A DNA stretch of 64,000 nucleotides from Marinimicrobium agarilyticum DSM 16975 (GTDB taxonomy: Bacteria; Pseudomonadota; Gammaproteobacteria; Pseudomonadales; Cellvibrionaceae): positions 419,070-483,069 of the forward strand of contig NZ_AUHU01000004.1 in NCBI RefSeq assembly GCF_000423345.1, in the 5' to 3' direction. Below are positions 28,883 to 37,187 of this stretch, one piece after another. Within the stretch, counting starts at the first letter, position 1, and each line of letters begins with the position of its first letter. Below the pieces are notes generated by a model. The model saw only the letters and a program-made list of their open reading frames with translations. It did no database searches and was not told the DNA's origin. The translations under genes and the position numbers were made by a program.

Positions 28883-29043
28883 TGATGCTCACTCCAAACC
28901 CTTCGTTATTTCAACTCGCTATATCCCCACCCCTTGCTCACAACAATTTTTACTAGTAATAAAACTTTTACAAGTAATGCGCCCCAAATCACGTTAATCC
29001 TCGCTATCCTCCGTTACCCTTTCTCCGACGTTGGCAGTACTAA
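28883..29043. other. AT-rich region upstream of the xyloglucanase gene
   Basis: Noticeably AT-richer than the surroundings, with runs such as TTTTTACTAGTAATAAAACTTTTAC. It probably contains the promoter of the GH74 gene, but no confident -35/-10 pair is visible. Confidence 0.4.
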
Positions 29044-29057
29044 CGTTAAATTTAACG
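29044..29057. promoter_or_regulatory. candidate operator palindrome upstream of the GH74 gene
   Basis: CGTTAAATTTAACG is a perfect 14-bp palindrome 70 bp before the start codon; a further CGTTA half lies at 29066-29070. It is a good size for a dimeric regulator site, but the regulator is unknown. Confidence 0.45.
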
Positions 29058-29127
29058 ACAAATGGCGTTATTTTCCTCTTAAGCTGTAAAACAACAATGG
29101 CTAAACGCGGTATTTAAGGAGCGACGT

Positions 29128-31953
29128 ATGACACATAAAAACTACGCTCGTCAGTGTATCGCCTCACTGGCGGCGGCCGGCCTCTGGCTGGCGGCATCGG
29201 CAGGCGTTCAGGCAGTACCCTCAGAACCTTACGACTGGCAAAACGTCCGTATCGACGGCGGCGGCTTTGTCCCCGGCATCGTGTTCAACCGCACCGAGCC
29301 GGGCTTGATCTATGCCCGCACCGACATCGGTGGCGTCTATCGCTGGCAGCCCGACTCCCAAACCTGGAAACCCCTGCTCGACTGGGTCGGGTGGGACAAC
29401 TGGGGCTGGAACGGCGTGCTGAGTGTCGCCACCGACCCGGTCAATCCTGACCGCGTCTATGCCGCGGTGGGCATGTACACCAACGGCTGGGACCCCAACA
29501 ACGGCGCGATTCTGCGCTCCTCCGACCGGGGGGAGACCTGGGAAGCCACCGAGCTGCCGTTTCACATCGGTGGCAACATGCCCGGGCGGGGCATGGGCGA
29601 GCGCCTGGCCATCGACCCCAATGACAACAGCACTCTCTATTTCGGCGCTGAGGGCGGTAACGGCCTCTGGCGCAGTACCGATTACGGTGAGACCTGGAGT
29701 GAAGTCACCGCCTTCCCCAATCCGGGTGATTACGCCCAGGACCCCGATGACCCGAACAACTACCTGAACCAGATACAAGGCGTGGTCTGGGTCGACTTTG
29801 ACCGCGCCAGCGGCACGCCGGGGCAGGGTAGCGACCGCATCTTCGTCGGCGTCGCGGATCTGGAGCAGTCCCTGTACCAGAGCCTGGACGGCGGCCAGAC
29901 CTGGGAGCCGATTCCCGGCGCTCCCACCGGCTATATCCCCCACAAAGCGGTGGTGGACCACGACAACGGCCGTCTTTATGTCGCTACCAGCGATACCGGC
30001 GGCCCCTACGACGGCGCACTGGGGGAAGTCTGGCGCTATGACATTGCCAGTGGGACCTGGACCGACATCAGCCCTGTGTCCTCCACTAGTGATGACGCCT
30101 ACTTCGGATATAGCGGTCTGACCCTCGACCGTCAGAACCCCGAGACGCTGATCGTGGCCTCGCAGATTTCCTGGTGGCCGGACGCGATTTTCTATCGCTC
30201 AACCGACGCCGGGGAAACCTGGAACCCCATCTGGGAATGGGGCGCCTATCCCCAGCGTAATATGAAATACGAGATGGACATCAGTGAGGTGCCCTGGTTG
30301 GATTTCGGGATAGACAACCCGGTTGCACCCGAGACCGCGCCCAAGCTGGGTTGGATGAACGAGTCCGTGGAGATTGATCCCCACAATTCGGATCGTTTGA
30401 TGTACGGCACCGGTGCCACGATTTACGGCACGGACAATCTCACCGCCTGGGACAATGGCGGCACCATCGTGATTCGCCCCATGGTGGAAGGGCTGGAAGA
30501 GACCGCCATTCTCGACTTGGCCAGTCCGCCCGAGGGGGCCCACCTGTTCTCCACCATGCTTGATGTGGGCGGTTTCAAACACACCGACCTGGATCAGGTG
30601 CCCGAGAGTATGTTCACCACGCCCACCGTCAGTGGCAACACCAGTATCGACTTTGCCGAACTGAGCCCCAGCACCATGGTGCGCGTCGGTGAAGGTGATG
30701 GCGAAGCGGCCATTGGTATCACAACCTCGGCCGGTGACAGTTGGTGGGCGGGGCAACTGCCCAGCGGTGCCACGGGCGGCGGCACAGTGGCCATTGCCGC
30801 AGACGGCGGCTCGATTGTCTGGAGTACCGAAGGGGCCGGCGTGCAGTACTCCACCACCTTTGGCAGCTCCTGGACAGCCGCGACTGGCGTTCCGGACGGT
30901 GCGTTGGTGAAGTCCGACCGGGTTAACCCCAGTGTGTTTTACGCGTTGTCCGAAGGCCGGCTCTATGTCAGCACCAATCAGGGCGCGACCTTCTCCCAGA
31001 CCTCGGCGGCCAACCTGCCTACCACCGGCACTCAGAAGTTCGAGGCGGTTCCGGGTTATGAAGGCCACCTCTGGTTTGCCGGTGGCAGTACCGATGGTGC
31101 TTACGGCCTCTGGCGTTCAACGGATGGCGGTGAAACCTTCACCCGGCTCAGCAACGTCGAAGAAGCCAACAATGTCGGTTTCGGTAAGGCGGCACCGGGT
31201 GCCGATTATCCGGCGCTGTACATCATTGCGCAGGTGGACGGTGTGCGCGGCGTCTTCCGCTCCACTGATGAAGGTAACGCCTGGGTCCGTATCAATGATG
31301 ATCAGCATCAGTACGGCAATTTTGGGGATGCCATTACCGGGGATCCACGCATTTACGGTCGCTTTTATCTGGGAACCAACGGTCGAGGCATTATCTACGG
31401 CGACCCGGCCGGTGGCGTCAGTTCCTCCAGCGCGGCGTCGTCTATCAGCTCCAGTCAGGGCTCCAGCGTGAGTTGGGCGGAGAGTTCCAGCGTCAGCTCA
31501 AGTGCGAGCTCCAGCATGAGCTCTGCGGTCTCCTCCTCCGTTTCCAGCGCGGTGTCATCCAGCCTGTCCTCATCGGTGAGTTCGTCCGTGAGCAGTTCTG
31601 TCTCCAGCGCGGCATCCAGTGTGAGCTCCAGTAGCGCGTCAAGTGTTCCTGCGGGGGAGCTTGCCTGCGCCGTGAATGTGGTAAATAACTGGGGCAGTGG
31701 TTATCAGCTGGAAGTGAGTGTGAGCAACAACGGCAGTTCAGCCACGTCCGGCTGGAGTGTTGTTCTGAGCTACGCGAATACGCCCCAGCTGTCCGGTCAC
31801 TGGAGTGCGGAGCTGACCACCAGCGGTAACGAGGTCACCGCAACGAATCTGAGCTGGAATGGCCAGATTCAGCCGGGGCAAAGTGCGGCCTTTGGTGTTC
31901 TGGGTAATTACGAGGGCAGCTTTAGCGCCCCGACCTGCAGTGCGGCGAATTAA
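29128..31953 (+). CDS. secreted GH74 xyloglucanase with CBM2
   Basis: A predicted endo-acting or oligoxyloglucan-specific glucanase, 941 residues. A signal peptide ends near GVQA. The catalytic two-propeller GH74 domain (about 30-760) contains repeated RSSDRGETW / RSTDYGETW blades. Candidate catalytic aspartates are D66 in RTDIGGVYRW and the Asp of MLDVGGFKHTD (about residue 485). A Ser-rich linker (about 765-840) joins a C-terminal CBM2-like cellulose-binding module with Cys near both ends and several Trp. The propeller and CBM assignment is firm; the mode of xyloglucan attack is not. SD AAGGAG precedes the ATG. Confidence 0.9.
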   Translation: MTHKNYARQCIASLAAAGLWLAASAGVQAVPSEPYDWQNVRIDGGGFVPGIVFNRTEPGLIYARTDIGGVYRWQPDSQTWKPLLDWVGWDNWGWNGVLSVATDPVNPDRVYAAVGMYTNGWDPNNGAILRSSDRGETWEATELPFHIGGNMPGRGMGERLAIDPNDNSTLYFGAEGGNGLWRSTDYGETWSEVTAFPNPGDYAQDPDDPNNYLNQIQGVVWVDFDRASGTPGQGSDRIFVGVADLEQSLYQSLDGGQTWEPIPGAPTGYIPHKAVVDHDNGRLYVATSDTGGPYDGALGEVWRYDIASGTWTDISPVSSTSDDAYFGYSGLTLDRQNPETLIVASQISWWPDAIFYRSTDAGETWNPIWEWGAYPQRNMKYEMDISEVPWLDFGIDNPVAPETAPKLGWMNESVEIDPHNSDRLMYGTGATIYGTDNLTAWDNGGTIVIRPMVEGLEETAILDLASPPEGAHLFSTMLDVGGFKHTDLDQVPESMFTTPTVSGNTSIDFAELSPSTMVRVGEGDGEAAIGITTSAGDSWWAGQLPSGATGGGTVAIAADGGSIVWSTEGAGVQYSTTFGSSWTAATGVPDGALVKSDRVNPSVFYALSEGRLYVSTNQGATFSQTSAANLPTTGTQKFEAVPGYEGHLWFAGGSTDGAYGLWRSTDGGETFTRLSNVEEANNVGFGKAAPGADYPALYIIAQVDGVRGVFRSTDEGNAWVRINDDQHQYGNFGDAITGDPRIYGRFYLGTNGRGIIYGDPAGGVSSSSAASSISSSQGSSVSWAESSSVSSSASSSMSSAVSSSVSSAVSSSLSSSVSSSVSSSVSSAASSVSSSSASSVPAGELACAVNVVNNWGSGYQLEVSVSNNGSSATSGWSVVLSYANTPQLSGHWSAELTTSGNEVTATNLSWNGQIQPGQSAAFGVLGNYEGSFSAPTCSAAN
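31417..31653 (+). repeat. serine-codon repeat encoding the GH74 linker
   Basis: Degenerate repeats of AGCTCC, GTCAGC and TCCAGC triplets encode runs of Ser with Val, Ala and Met between the catalytic domain and the CBM. Such poly-Ser linkers are a hallmark of Cellvibrio and Saccharophagus carbohydrases. Confidence 0.8.
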
Positions 31954-31974
31954 GTAAGCTTCGCCGTTGAACGT

Positions 31975-32010
31975 AAAAAGCCGCTCCCGGTTATCGGGAG
32001 CGGCTTTTTT
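31975..32010. terminator. bidirectional rho-independent terminator
   Basis: AAAAAGCCGCTCCCG pairs with CGGGAGCGGCTTTTTT around a short loop. It lies between the converging GH74 and catalase genes and can serve both. Confidence 0.92.
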
Positions 32011-32042
32011 GTGGGTGACGCTCTGATTCAGAACTTATGGAA

Positions 32043-33494
32043 TCAGCCCTGGTTTTTCAGTGCCTCACGGACGCCTGCCGCATAGTCTGGATGCACTTTC
32101 TCAAAATGACCCAGCTGGCGCTCGACGATGAAGTCCGGCACGCCGGCCATGGCACCGGCGATGTTGTTGAACAAACGTTGCTTTTGAGCATCGTCGAACA
32201 ACTCGAACAGCGCACGCGGCTGGCCATAATCGTCGTTACCTTCGCGGTGATTGTAGCGGTCGGCATCGCCATCAATCTTCAGGGGCGGCTCCACCACATC
32301 GGGTTTTTCCACCGGGCCACTGAATGAGTTGGGCTCGTAGTAGGCATCCGGGTTCGGATTATTGGGCGTAAACCGCATCTGTCCATCTTTGTGGTAGTGA
32401 TGAACCGGGCACTTGGGCGCGTTCACCGGCAGCGCTTCGTAATGGGTACCGAGGCGGTGGCGGTGGGCATCGGCGTAGGCGAACACGCGCGCCTGTAGCA
32501 TCTTGTCCGGCGAGAAACCGATACCCGGAACGATGTTGGACGGAGAGAAGGCCGCTTGTTCAATTTCCGAGAAGTAGTTGTCCGCGTTGCGGTTCAATTC
32601 CATAACGCCGACTTCAATCAGCGGGTAGTCAGCGTGAGGCCAGACTTTGGTCAGGTCGAACGGATTGTAAGACGTTTTTTCCGCGTCTTTTTCCGGCATG
32701 ATCTGCACGCAGAAGCGCCACTTGGGATAGTCCCCATTTTCCAGGGCGTTGAACAGGTCTTCCTGGGTAGACTCACGGGTTTTACCGACGACTTTCTCGG
32801 CTTCATCGTCAGTCCAGTGCTTGTGCCCCTGCATGGTTTTGAAGTGAAACTTCACCCAGAACCGCTCGTTGTCATCATTGATGAAACTGAAGGTGTGACT
32901 GCCGTAGCCGTTGATGTGACGCACATCGGTGGGCAGACCGCGATCGGACATCAGGATGGTGACCTGGTGCAATGACTCGGGAGACAGTGACCAGAAGTCC
33001 CACATGGCCGTCGGCGAGCGCAGGTTGGTTCTCGGGTGCCGCTTCTGGGTGTGGATGAAATCGGGGAACTTGTAAGGGTCCCGCACAAAAAACACGGGGG
33101 TATTGTTGCCCACCATGTCCCAGTTGCCTTCTTCGGTGTAGAACTTCAGCGCAAAGCCGCGCACGTCGCGCTCAGCGTCGGCCGCGCCCTGCTCGCCGGC
33201 CACAGTGGAAAAGCGCGCGAGCATGTCAGTCTTCTTGCCCACTTCGGAAAAAAGCTTGGCCTTGGTGTATTTGCTGATGTCATTGGTGATGGTCAGTGTA
33301 CCGTAGGCGCCCCAACCCTTGGCGTGAACGGCCCGTTCGGGAATGCGCTCGCGGTTCTGGTGGGCCAGCTTTTCAATGAGCTGGTAATCCTGAAGCAGCA
33401 GCGGCCCGCGTGGGCCGGCGGTCAAGCTATTCTGGTTGTCCCCGATTGGGGCGCCGGCGGTGGTGGTTAACGTCGGCTTCTTTTGGTCGCTCAT
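32043..33494 (-). CDS. katA: heme catalase, small-subunit type
   Basis: Decomposes hydrogen peroxide; 483 residues. The distal His is H57 in [13 protein letters not shown], the Asn lies in [11 protein letters not shown], and the proximal heme-binding Tyr in [15 protein letters not shown]. Length and the absence of a C-terminal flavodoxin-like domain fit the small-subunit clade 3. The ATG at 33494 is chosen over 33533 because AAGGGAG precedes it and the N-terminus [17 protein letters not shown] is typical. The symbol katA is by type, not by orthology. Confidence 0.92.
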   Translation of the reverse strand: MSDQKKPTLTTTAGAPIGDNQNSLTAGPRGPLLLQDYQLIEKLAHQNRERIPERAVHAKGWGAYGTLTITNDISKYTKAKLFSEVGKKTDMLARFSTVAGEQGAADAERDVRGFALKFYTEEGNWDMVGNNTPVFFVRDPYKFPDFIHTQKRHPRTNLRSPTAMWDFWSLSPESLHQVTILMSDRGLPTDVRHINGYGSHTFSFINDDNERFWVKFHFKTMQGHKHWTDDEAEKVVGKTRESTQEDLFNALENGDYPKWRFCVQIMPEKDAEKTSYNPFDLTKVWPHADYPLIEVGVMELNRNADNYFSEIEQAAFSPSNIVPGIGFSPDKMLQARVFAYADAHRHRLGTHYEALPVNAPKCPVHHYHKDGQMRFTPNNPNPDAYYEPNSFSGPVEKPDVVEPPLKIDGDADRYNHREGNDDYGQPRALFELFDDAQKQRLFNNIAGAMAGVPDFIVERQLGHFEKVHPDYAAGVREALKNQG

Positions 33495-33746
33495 TATGAT
33501 TGACTCCCTTGCGTTCAATGGTTGCTTGGGCACGGGTATACGTGCTTGTTACTGATGAAGATGTTAAGCATCAGCTTAGGGTGCTTGAGAGGAAGTCACC
33601 AATTAAGAGTTTTTATGGGGTCTATAAAGGGAGGAGATTCTGATAGCAAGACGCTATCGAAATGGCGATCTTAGAGCGGGCCTGCGGCGCAGGGATAAGA
33701 GAATAGGGTATGGGCGTTGGTTGGGCCGCCCCAAGCCCAGGCGGGC

Positions 33747-34283
33747 TCAGGCGCTGGCGAGAAGACGGTCGTATTTGCGGCTTAGCAGGTCGTAGAACTT
33801 CTCCCGTGCCCGGCTCACTTCCTGCTTTAGCCCTGCCACCTGCTCGAGGCTGATATCGGGCCGGCCGACATAGACCTGCTTGCGGAAGAGGGCGATTTGG
33901 CTGCCGTACAGCCGCAGGCTGCGTTCGAGGTTTTTCTCGCCCAGCATGAGCAGCTTGGATTCGGCTTCGGCCAGGCCTTTGAATTCGCTGACGAGGTCGG
34001 CGCTGATGCTTTCGAGCTCGTTTTTGCGTTCTTTGGGCCAGCGATCGCCAAACTGGATGGATTCGGCGGCCAGCGACGAATATTTGGCGAAGGTGTGGGT
34101 GAGCCGCCCGACTTGGGCGGAGACGTCCTCGAGGTGGCTCAGGCGGCGGTTTTCCTTGGGGGAGCGCGAGCCTACAATGGCGTTGCGGCGCATGACCCAC
34201 CAGCCCGCCAGGCCGGCGATCATGGCGCCCAGGGCGACTTTGAGGGAGGTGTCGAGCAATTCAATGAAGATTGCGGTATCCAC
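33747..34283 (-). CDS. small membrane-anchored protein of unknown function
   Basis: 178 residues from a GTG start (GAGGA upstream). One hydrophobic segment at about residues 10-32 (LKVALGAMIAGLAGWWVM) is followed by a long charged, probably coiled-coil region rich in Glu, Lys and Arg. It looks like a bitopic inner-membrane protein with a cytosolic helical domain. I do not recognise the family. A longer frame extends to 34514 but runs through a hairpin repeat and is rejected. Hairpin pair E lies upstream. Confidence 0.6.
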   Translation of the reverse strand: MDTAIFIELLDTSLKVALGAMIAGLAGWWVMRRNAIVGSRSPKENRRLSHLEDVSAQVGRLTHTFAKYSSLAAESIQFGDRWPKERKNELESISADLVSEFKGLAEAESKLLMLGEKNLERSLRLYGSQIALFRKQVYVGRPDISLEQVAGLKQEVSRAREKFYDLLSRKYDRLLASA

Positions 34284-34387
34284 GGTGGCGGTCCTCGAAG
34301 ACAGAAACTTGACGTTTTGGGTGTTTGTCTTCGGTCTTTGCAAAAATAGCGCCAGGTTTGGTGGTTGCTCGTTTGATGGGTAATGTC

Positions 34388-34513
34388 GAGTCCGGGCCGG
34401 AGTGGGGTGCACTGTTCCCGGACACGCCGTAAACCCATCCATGGGGGCTCGAATCGCGGGTCCCCCGCTCCACGGTCCGGGAACAGTGCACCCCACTCCG
34501 GCCCTCAGTGCCA
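34388..34513 (+). repeat. hairpin repeat copy 10 (pair E, left member, variant loop)
   Basis: GAGTCC edge, perfect 29-bp stem (34394-34422 with 34476-34504), and a type II loop of 53 nt (34423-34475) like copy 8 but with CCCA/TGGG around TCCA. The inner edge is CTCAGTGCCA. Confidence 0.92.
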
Positions 34514-34529
34514 ATCACCAGCTTGAAGC

Positions 34530-34560
34530 GTAGGGTAGGTAAGCGGTAGCGCCACCTACC
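34530..34560. repeat. REP-like palindrome in the pair E spacer
   Basis: GTAGGGTAGGTAAGCGGTAG followed by CGCCACCTACC; same unit as at 23176 and 27243. Confidence 0.65.
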
Positions 34561-34631
34561 ATCGCAAGATCGTGAACTTGGGTGGTGTAGGGCGGGAACA
34601 ACCGCTTTCTTTGTGGCAGTTGGACCAGTGT

Positions 34632-34662
34632 GCCGGATGCGCTTGGCGCTTATCCGGCCTAC
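34632..34662. repeat. REP/PU-type palindrome in the pair E spacer
   Basis: GCCGGATGCGCTTGG followed by CGCTTATCCGGCCTAC. It closely resembles the classic enterobacterial REP (PU) sequence with its GCCGGATGCG / TATCCGGCCTAC arms. Only copy of this type seen in the window. Confidence 0.6.
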
Positions 34663-34677
34663 GGACGTTGAAATGTG

Positions 34678-34803
34678 GCACTGAGGCCGGCCAGGGGGCA
34701 TACCACTTGAAGACTCTCTGAGGCATGGATGCCGATGAGAAGCCCCCATGGATGGGTTTACGGCGGGTCTTCAAGTGGTATGCCCCCTGGTCGGCCGGAC
34801 TCG
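34678..34803 (-). repeat. hairpin repeat copy 11 (pair E, right member, inverted)
   Basis: Left arm 34685-34713, right arm 34768-34796 (29 bp, one G-T position). The loop 34714-34767 is 54 nt, type I, with CCCA/TGGG. The outer edge CCGGACTC lies about 26 bp from the end of the yciH gene. Confidence 0.92.
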
Positions 34804-34828
34804 ATATTAACCCTTAACGACGGAACAG

Positions 34829-35155
34829 TTAACCGCCGGCAATTTTCACCGTGAAGCCCCTTTTCTCAAGCGCCGGTTTCAGGTTCTCCCGCTGATCCCC
34901 CTGAATCGTAATCACACCATCCTTGAGTGCGCCGCCGACACCGCAGAGTTTCTTCAAATCCTTCGCCAGCGTCTTCAACTCCGCCCCGGCCAGCGGAACC
35001 CCGGTAATCAACGTCACCGCCTTGCCCCCGCGGCCCTTCGTCTCGCGATGCAGACGAACAATACCGTCACCCTCGGGGGGCGCCTCCGGTTTGGATTCCT
35101 GTGGCCGGACGCGCCCGGTCTCCGTCGAGTACACCAAACGGCTCTCTTTACTCAT
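34829..35155 (-). CDS. yciH: SUI1/eIF1-like protein YciH
   Basis: A bacterial homologue of translation initiation factor eIF1, 108 residues. The SUI1 fold region KGRGGKAVTLITGVPL..LKTLAKDLKKLCGVGGALKDGVITIQGDQRENLKPALEKRG is intact. The start at 35155 is the only one that gives a YciH-like N-terminus (MSKESRLVYSTETG). Divergent from the cytochrome gene. The cellular role of bacterial YciH in initiation fidelity is known only in part. Confidence 0.9.
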   Translation of the reverse strand: MSKESRLVYSTETGRVRPQESKPEAPPEGDGIVRLHRETKGRGGKAVTLITGVPLAGAELKTLAKDLKKLCGVGGALKDGVITIQGDQRENLKPALEKRGFTVKIAGG

Positions 35156-35251
35156 CAGCCAACTCCCGCCTGGACAAAAGCCACATGATAACAAGCCTCG
35201 ATGGTAGAATCGCCCACCTTTAGGTACGTCCATACATTTCAAAAACGGAGA

Positions 35252-35629
35252 ATGCCGTTGAAACACCTGACCGTATTCCGAACCCTCATTCTCGGCCTGA
35301 CAGCCTCCCTGATCACCGTCGGCTGCAGCGACGGTCGTGAAGCGCCGCCGCAAGAGACGCTAACACCCGAGGAACAACTGATCGCTACCGGTCGACGCCA
35401 GGCTCGTAGTTGTTTTGGATGTCACGGACCGGAAGGGCGCTCCAGAGTCGAGTCCTATCCCACGCTGGCCGGACGCTCTCAAGAGTATATTTCGGAGCAG
35501 CTACACGCCTTTCGCAGCGGCGAGCGGGAAAATCCCATGATGAGCTCCATTGCCCGCAACCTGGACGATCAAGCCATCGAGGCGCTCAGTGCCTACTTTG
35601 CCAGTGTGCCGGAGAAGGCCGATGAGTGA
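35252..35629 (+). CDS. class I c-type cytochrome lipoprotein
   Basis: A small (125 aa) periplasmic or membrane-anchored electron carrier. An N-terminal hydrophobic segment ends in the lipobox LITVGC (C25). The heme site is C54-x-x-C57-H58 (CFGCH), and the axial Met probably lies in NPMMSSI. ACGGAG precedes the ATG. It overlaps the next gene by 8 nt, so the two are co-translated. The electron partner is unknown. Confidence 0.85.
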   Translation: MPLKHLTVFRTLILGLTASLITVGCSDGREAPPQETLTPEEQLIATGRRQARSCFGCHGPEGRSRVESYPTLAGRSQEYISEQLHAFRSGERENPMMSSIARNLDDQAIEALSAYFASVPEKADE

Positions 35630-36806
35630 GATCCAGGGCCACTGGAGCAAGCGTTGGCAGCCGCTGGTGGATGCGTTCGCGCAGAATATGGCTGAATCCG
35701 GGGAAGAGGCGGCGGCTCTGGCGGTGTTTCGCGCTGGAGCACCGATCGTCAGTATCTGGGCGGGCGAGGCCGAGGCTGGACGGCCCTGGGAAGAGCGCAC
35801 CCAGGTGAACCTGTTCTCGGCCAGCAAAGGGATCGTGGCGCTGGCGGTGTTGCAAATGGTCGATGAGGGTAAGTTGACGCTGGATTGCCCGGTGGCGGAC
35901 TACTGGCCGGGTTTTGGCTCAGCCGGGAAGGCATCGATTACCGTGCGGGATTTGCTGTGCCATCGCTCGGGCCTCTCGGCGCTCAAGGAGCGCGTTGGGG
36001 AGAAAGACATTTTTGATTGGGAGACCATGGTTCGACGCGTCGAGGCGGCGGAGCCCTGGTGGGAACCCGGTGAAAAGCAAGGCTACTCACCGTTTCTGTT
36101 CGGGTGGGCTTTGGGCGAACTTGTGCGGCGCGTTGCCGGTGCAGATCGCTTTTCCGAGTGTGTGAGGGAGCGGATTGCCCGTCCCCTGGGGCTGTCGCTG
36201 GGTTTTGGCGCCGGGCCCGGGGATGTGCGGGTGGCTCAGTCCCGACCGCTCAAACGCCCGTTGGGTGGGGCCAGCAATGGGGCCGACAGTCAGTCCCTCG
36301 GACGAATCATGAAAGCGGATCCGCGTGGGGTGACCAACAAAGCATTCAGTAATCCCATGACCCTGCTGACCGCGAGCAACAGTGAAGACTGGCGCACGGC
36401 GGAGATTCCCGCCGCCAATGGTCACAGCAGTGCGTTGGATCTTGCGACGTTATACGGTGCCCTGGCGAATGGCGGTGCCGCGCTCAATGGGCAGAGCCTG
36501 TTGAGCGAAGCAGCACTCTCGCGGTGCAGTGAAGAGCTGACCTTTGAGGAAGACCAGGTGCTCGGCTTGCCGCTGCGCTTCGGCCATGGCTTTATGCTCT
36601 CCCAGAAACGGGCGGATTGTCGGTTCGGGCGAGGGCGCGGCGCCTTCGGTCATCCCGGTGCCGGGGGCTGCCTCGGATTCGCTGACCCGGACTACGGTAT
36701 CGGTTTTGGGTATGTGACTGGCCGAATGGGCCAGAGTCTGTTGATTGATCCCCGGCCTCAACGTTTGATTGATGCCCTTTACGACCTATTGGGAGACGCA
36801 CCATGA
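35622..36806 (+). CDS. serine hydrolase of the beta-lactamase/EstB family
   Basis: 394 residues with the penicillin-binding-like fold. The catalytic SxxK is S66-A-S-K69, a Tyr motif lies in GYSPFLFGWALGEL (about residue 155), and a third motif near HPGAGG replaces KTG. There is no signal peptide, so it is likely a cytosolic esterase rather than a true beta-lactamase. It overlaps the cytochrome upstream and slyX downstream (ATGA). Confidence 0.82.
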   Translation: MSEIQGHWSKRWQPLVDAFAQNMAESGEEAAALAVFRAGAPIVSIWAGEAEAGRPWEERTQVNLFSASKGIVALAVLQMVDEGKLTLDCPVADYWPGFGSAGKASITVRDLLCHRSGLSALKERVGEKDIFDWETMVRRVEAAEPWWEPGEKQGYSPFLFGWALGELVRRVAGADRFSECVRERIARPLGLSLGFGAGPGDVRVAQSRPLKRPLGGASNGADSQSLGRIMKADPRGVTNKAFSNPMTLLTASNSEDWRTAEIPAANGHSSALDLATLYGALANGGAALNGQSLLSEAALSRCSEELTFEEDQVLGLPLRFGHGFMLSQKRADCRFGRGRGAFGHPGAGGCLGFADPDYGIGFGYVTGRMGQSLLIDPRPQRLIDALYDLLGDAP

Positions 36807-37027
36807 GTGAACAACGGGAGTGGGAAGACATCCAGTCGCGCCTGGCTTTCCAGGAGCAGACGCTGACCGAACTCAACGATGTGATCGCCCGTCAGGCCGA
36901 ACAGATCGCCCGGCTTGAGCAGCAGATGCACGCCTTGGCGGGAAAGTATCGTGACCTGCGGGAGGCCGTGGAGGAGCGCCCCGACGGTGTGGGCAATACG
37001 TTGGACGAGAGGCCGCCACACTACTGA
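36803..37027 (+). CDS. slyX: SlyX-like coiled-coil protein
   Basis: 74 residues with heptads through LAFQEQTLTELNDVIARQ and a C-terminal ending RPPHY, both characteristic of SlyX. The function of SlyX is not established. The start overlaps the previous stop (ATGA). A terminator follows at 37093. Confidence 0.88.
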   Translation: MSEQREWEDIQSRLAFQEQTLTELNDVIARQAEQIARLEQQMHALAGKYRDLREAVEERPDGVGNTLDERPPHY

Positions 37028-37092
37028 GTGGCCAAGGGTGAGTCACTAGGGGGGAAGTCGCTGAGGGAGCAGGGGCTGGCAACGGGTCCACG

Positions 37093-37116
37093 AGCGGGCG
37101 CCAAACCCGCTTTTTT
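37093..37116 (+). terminator. rho-independent terminator after slyX
   Basis: AGCGGG (37093-37098) pairs with CCCGCT (37106-37111), followed by six T. Confidence 0.75.
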
Positions 37117-37187
37117 ACCTTTTGGCGGCTATTATCGTCTACACTTGGGGACATCCTTGGTCCAACAATGAGTAGACTCCTAGAACG

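Noticed and set aside
34284..34514. N-terminal extension of the small membrane protein gene
   Set aside because: The in-frame extension runs through hairpin copy 10; a GTG at 34283 with GAGGA upstream gives a compact protein starting just before its membrane segment.
268..34796. Transcribed strand of the hairpins deduced from G-T positions in stems
   Set aside because: Outer-stem wobbles (copies 2, 9, 11) point to one strand of the element while inner-stem wobbles (copies 1, 9) point to the other, so no strand can be assigned.
94..34803. CRISPR array
   Set aside because: Repeats are scattered, long, palindromic and alternate in orientation; there are no regular spacers and no cas genes.
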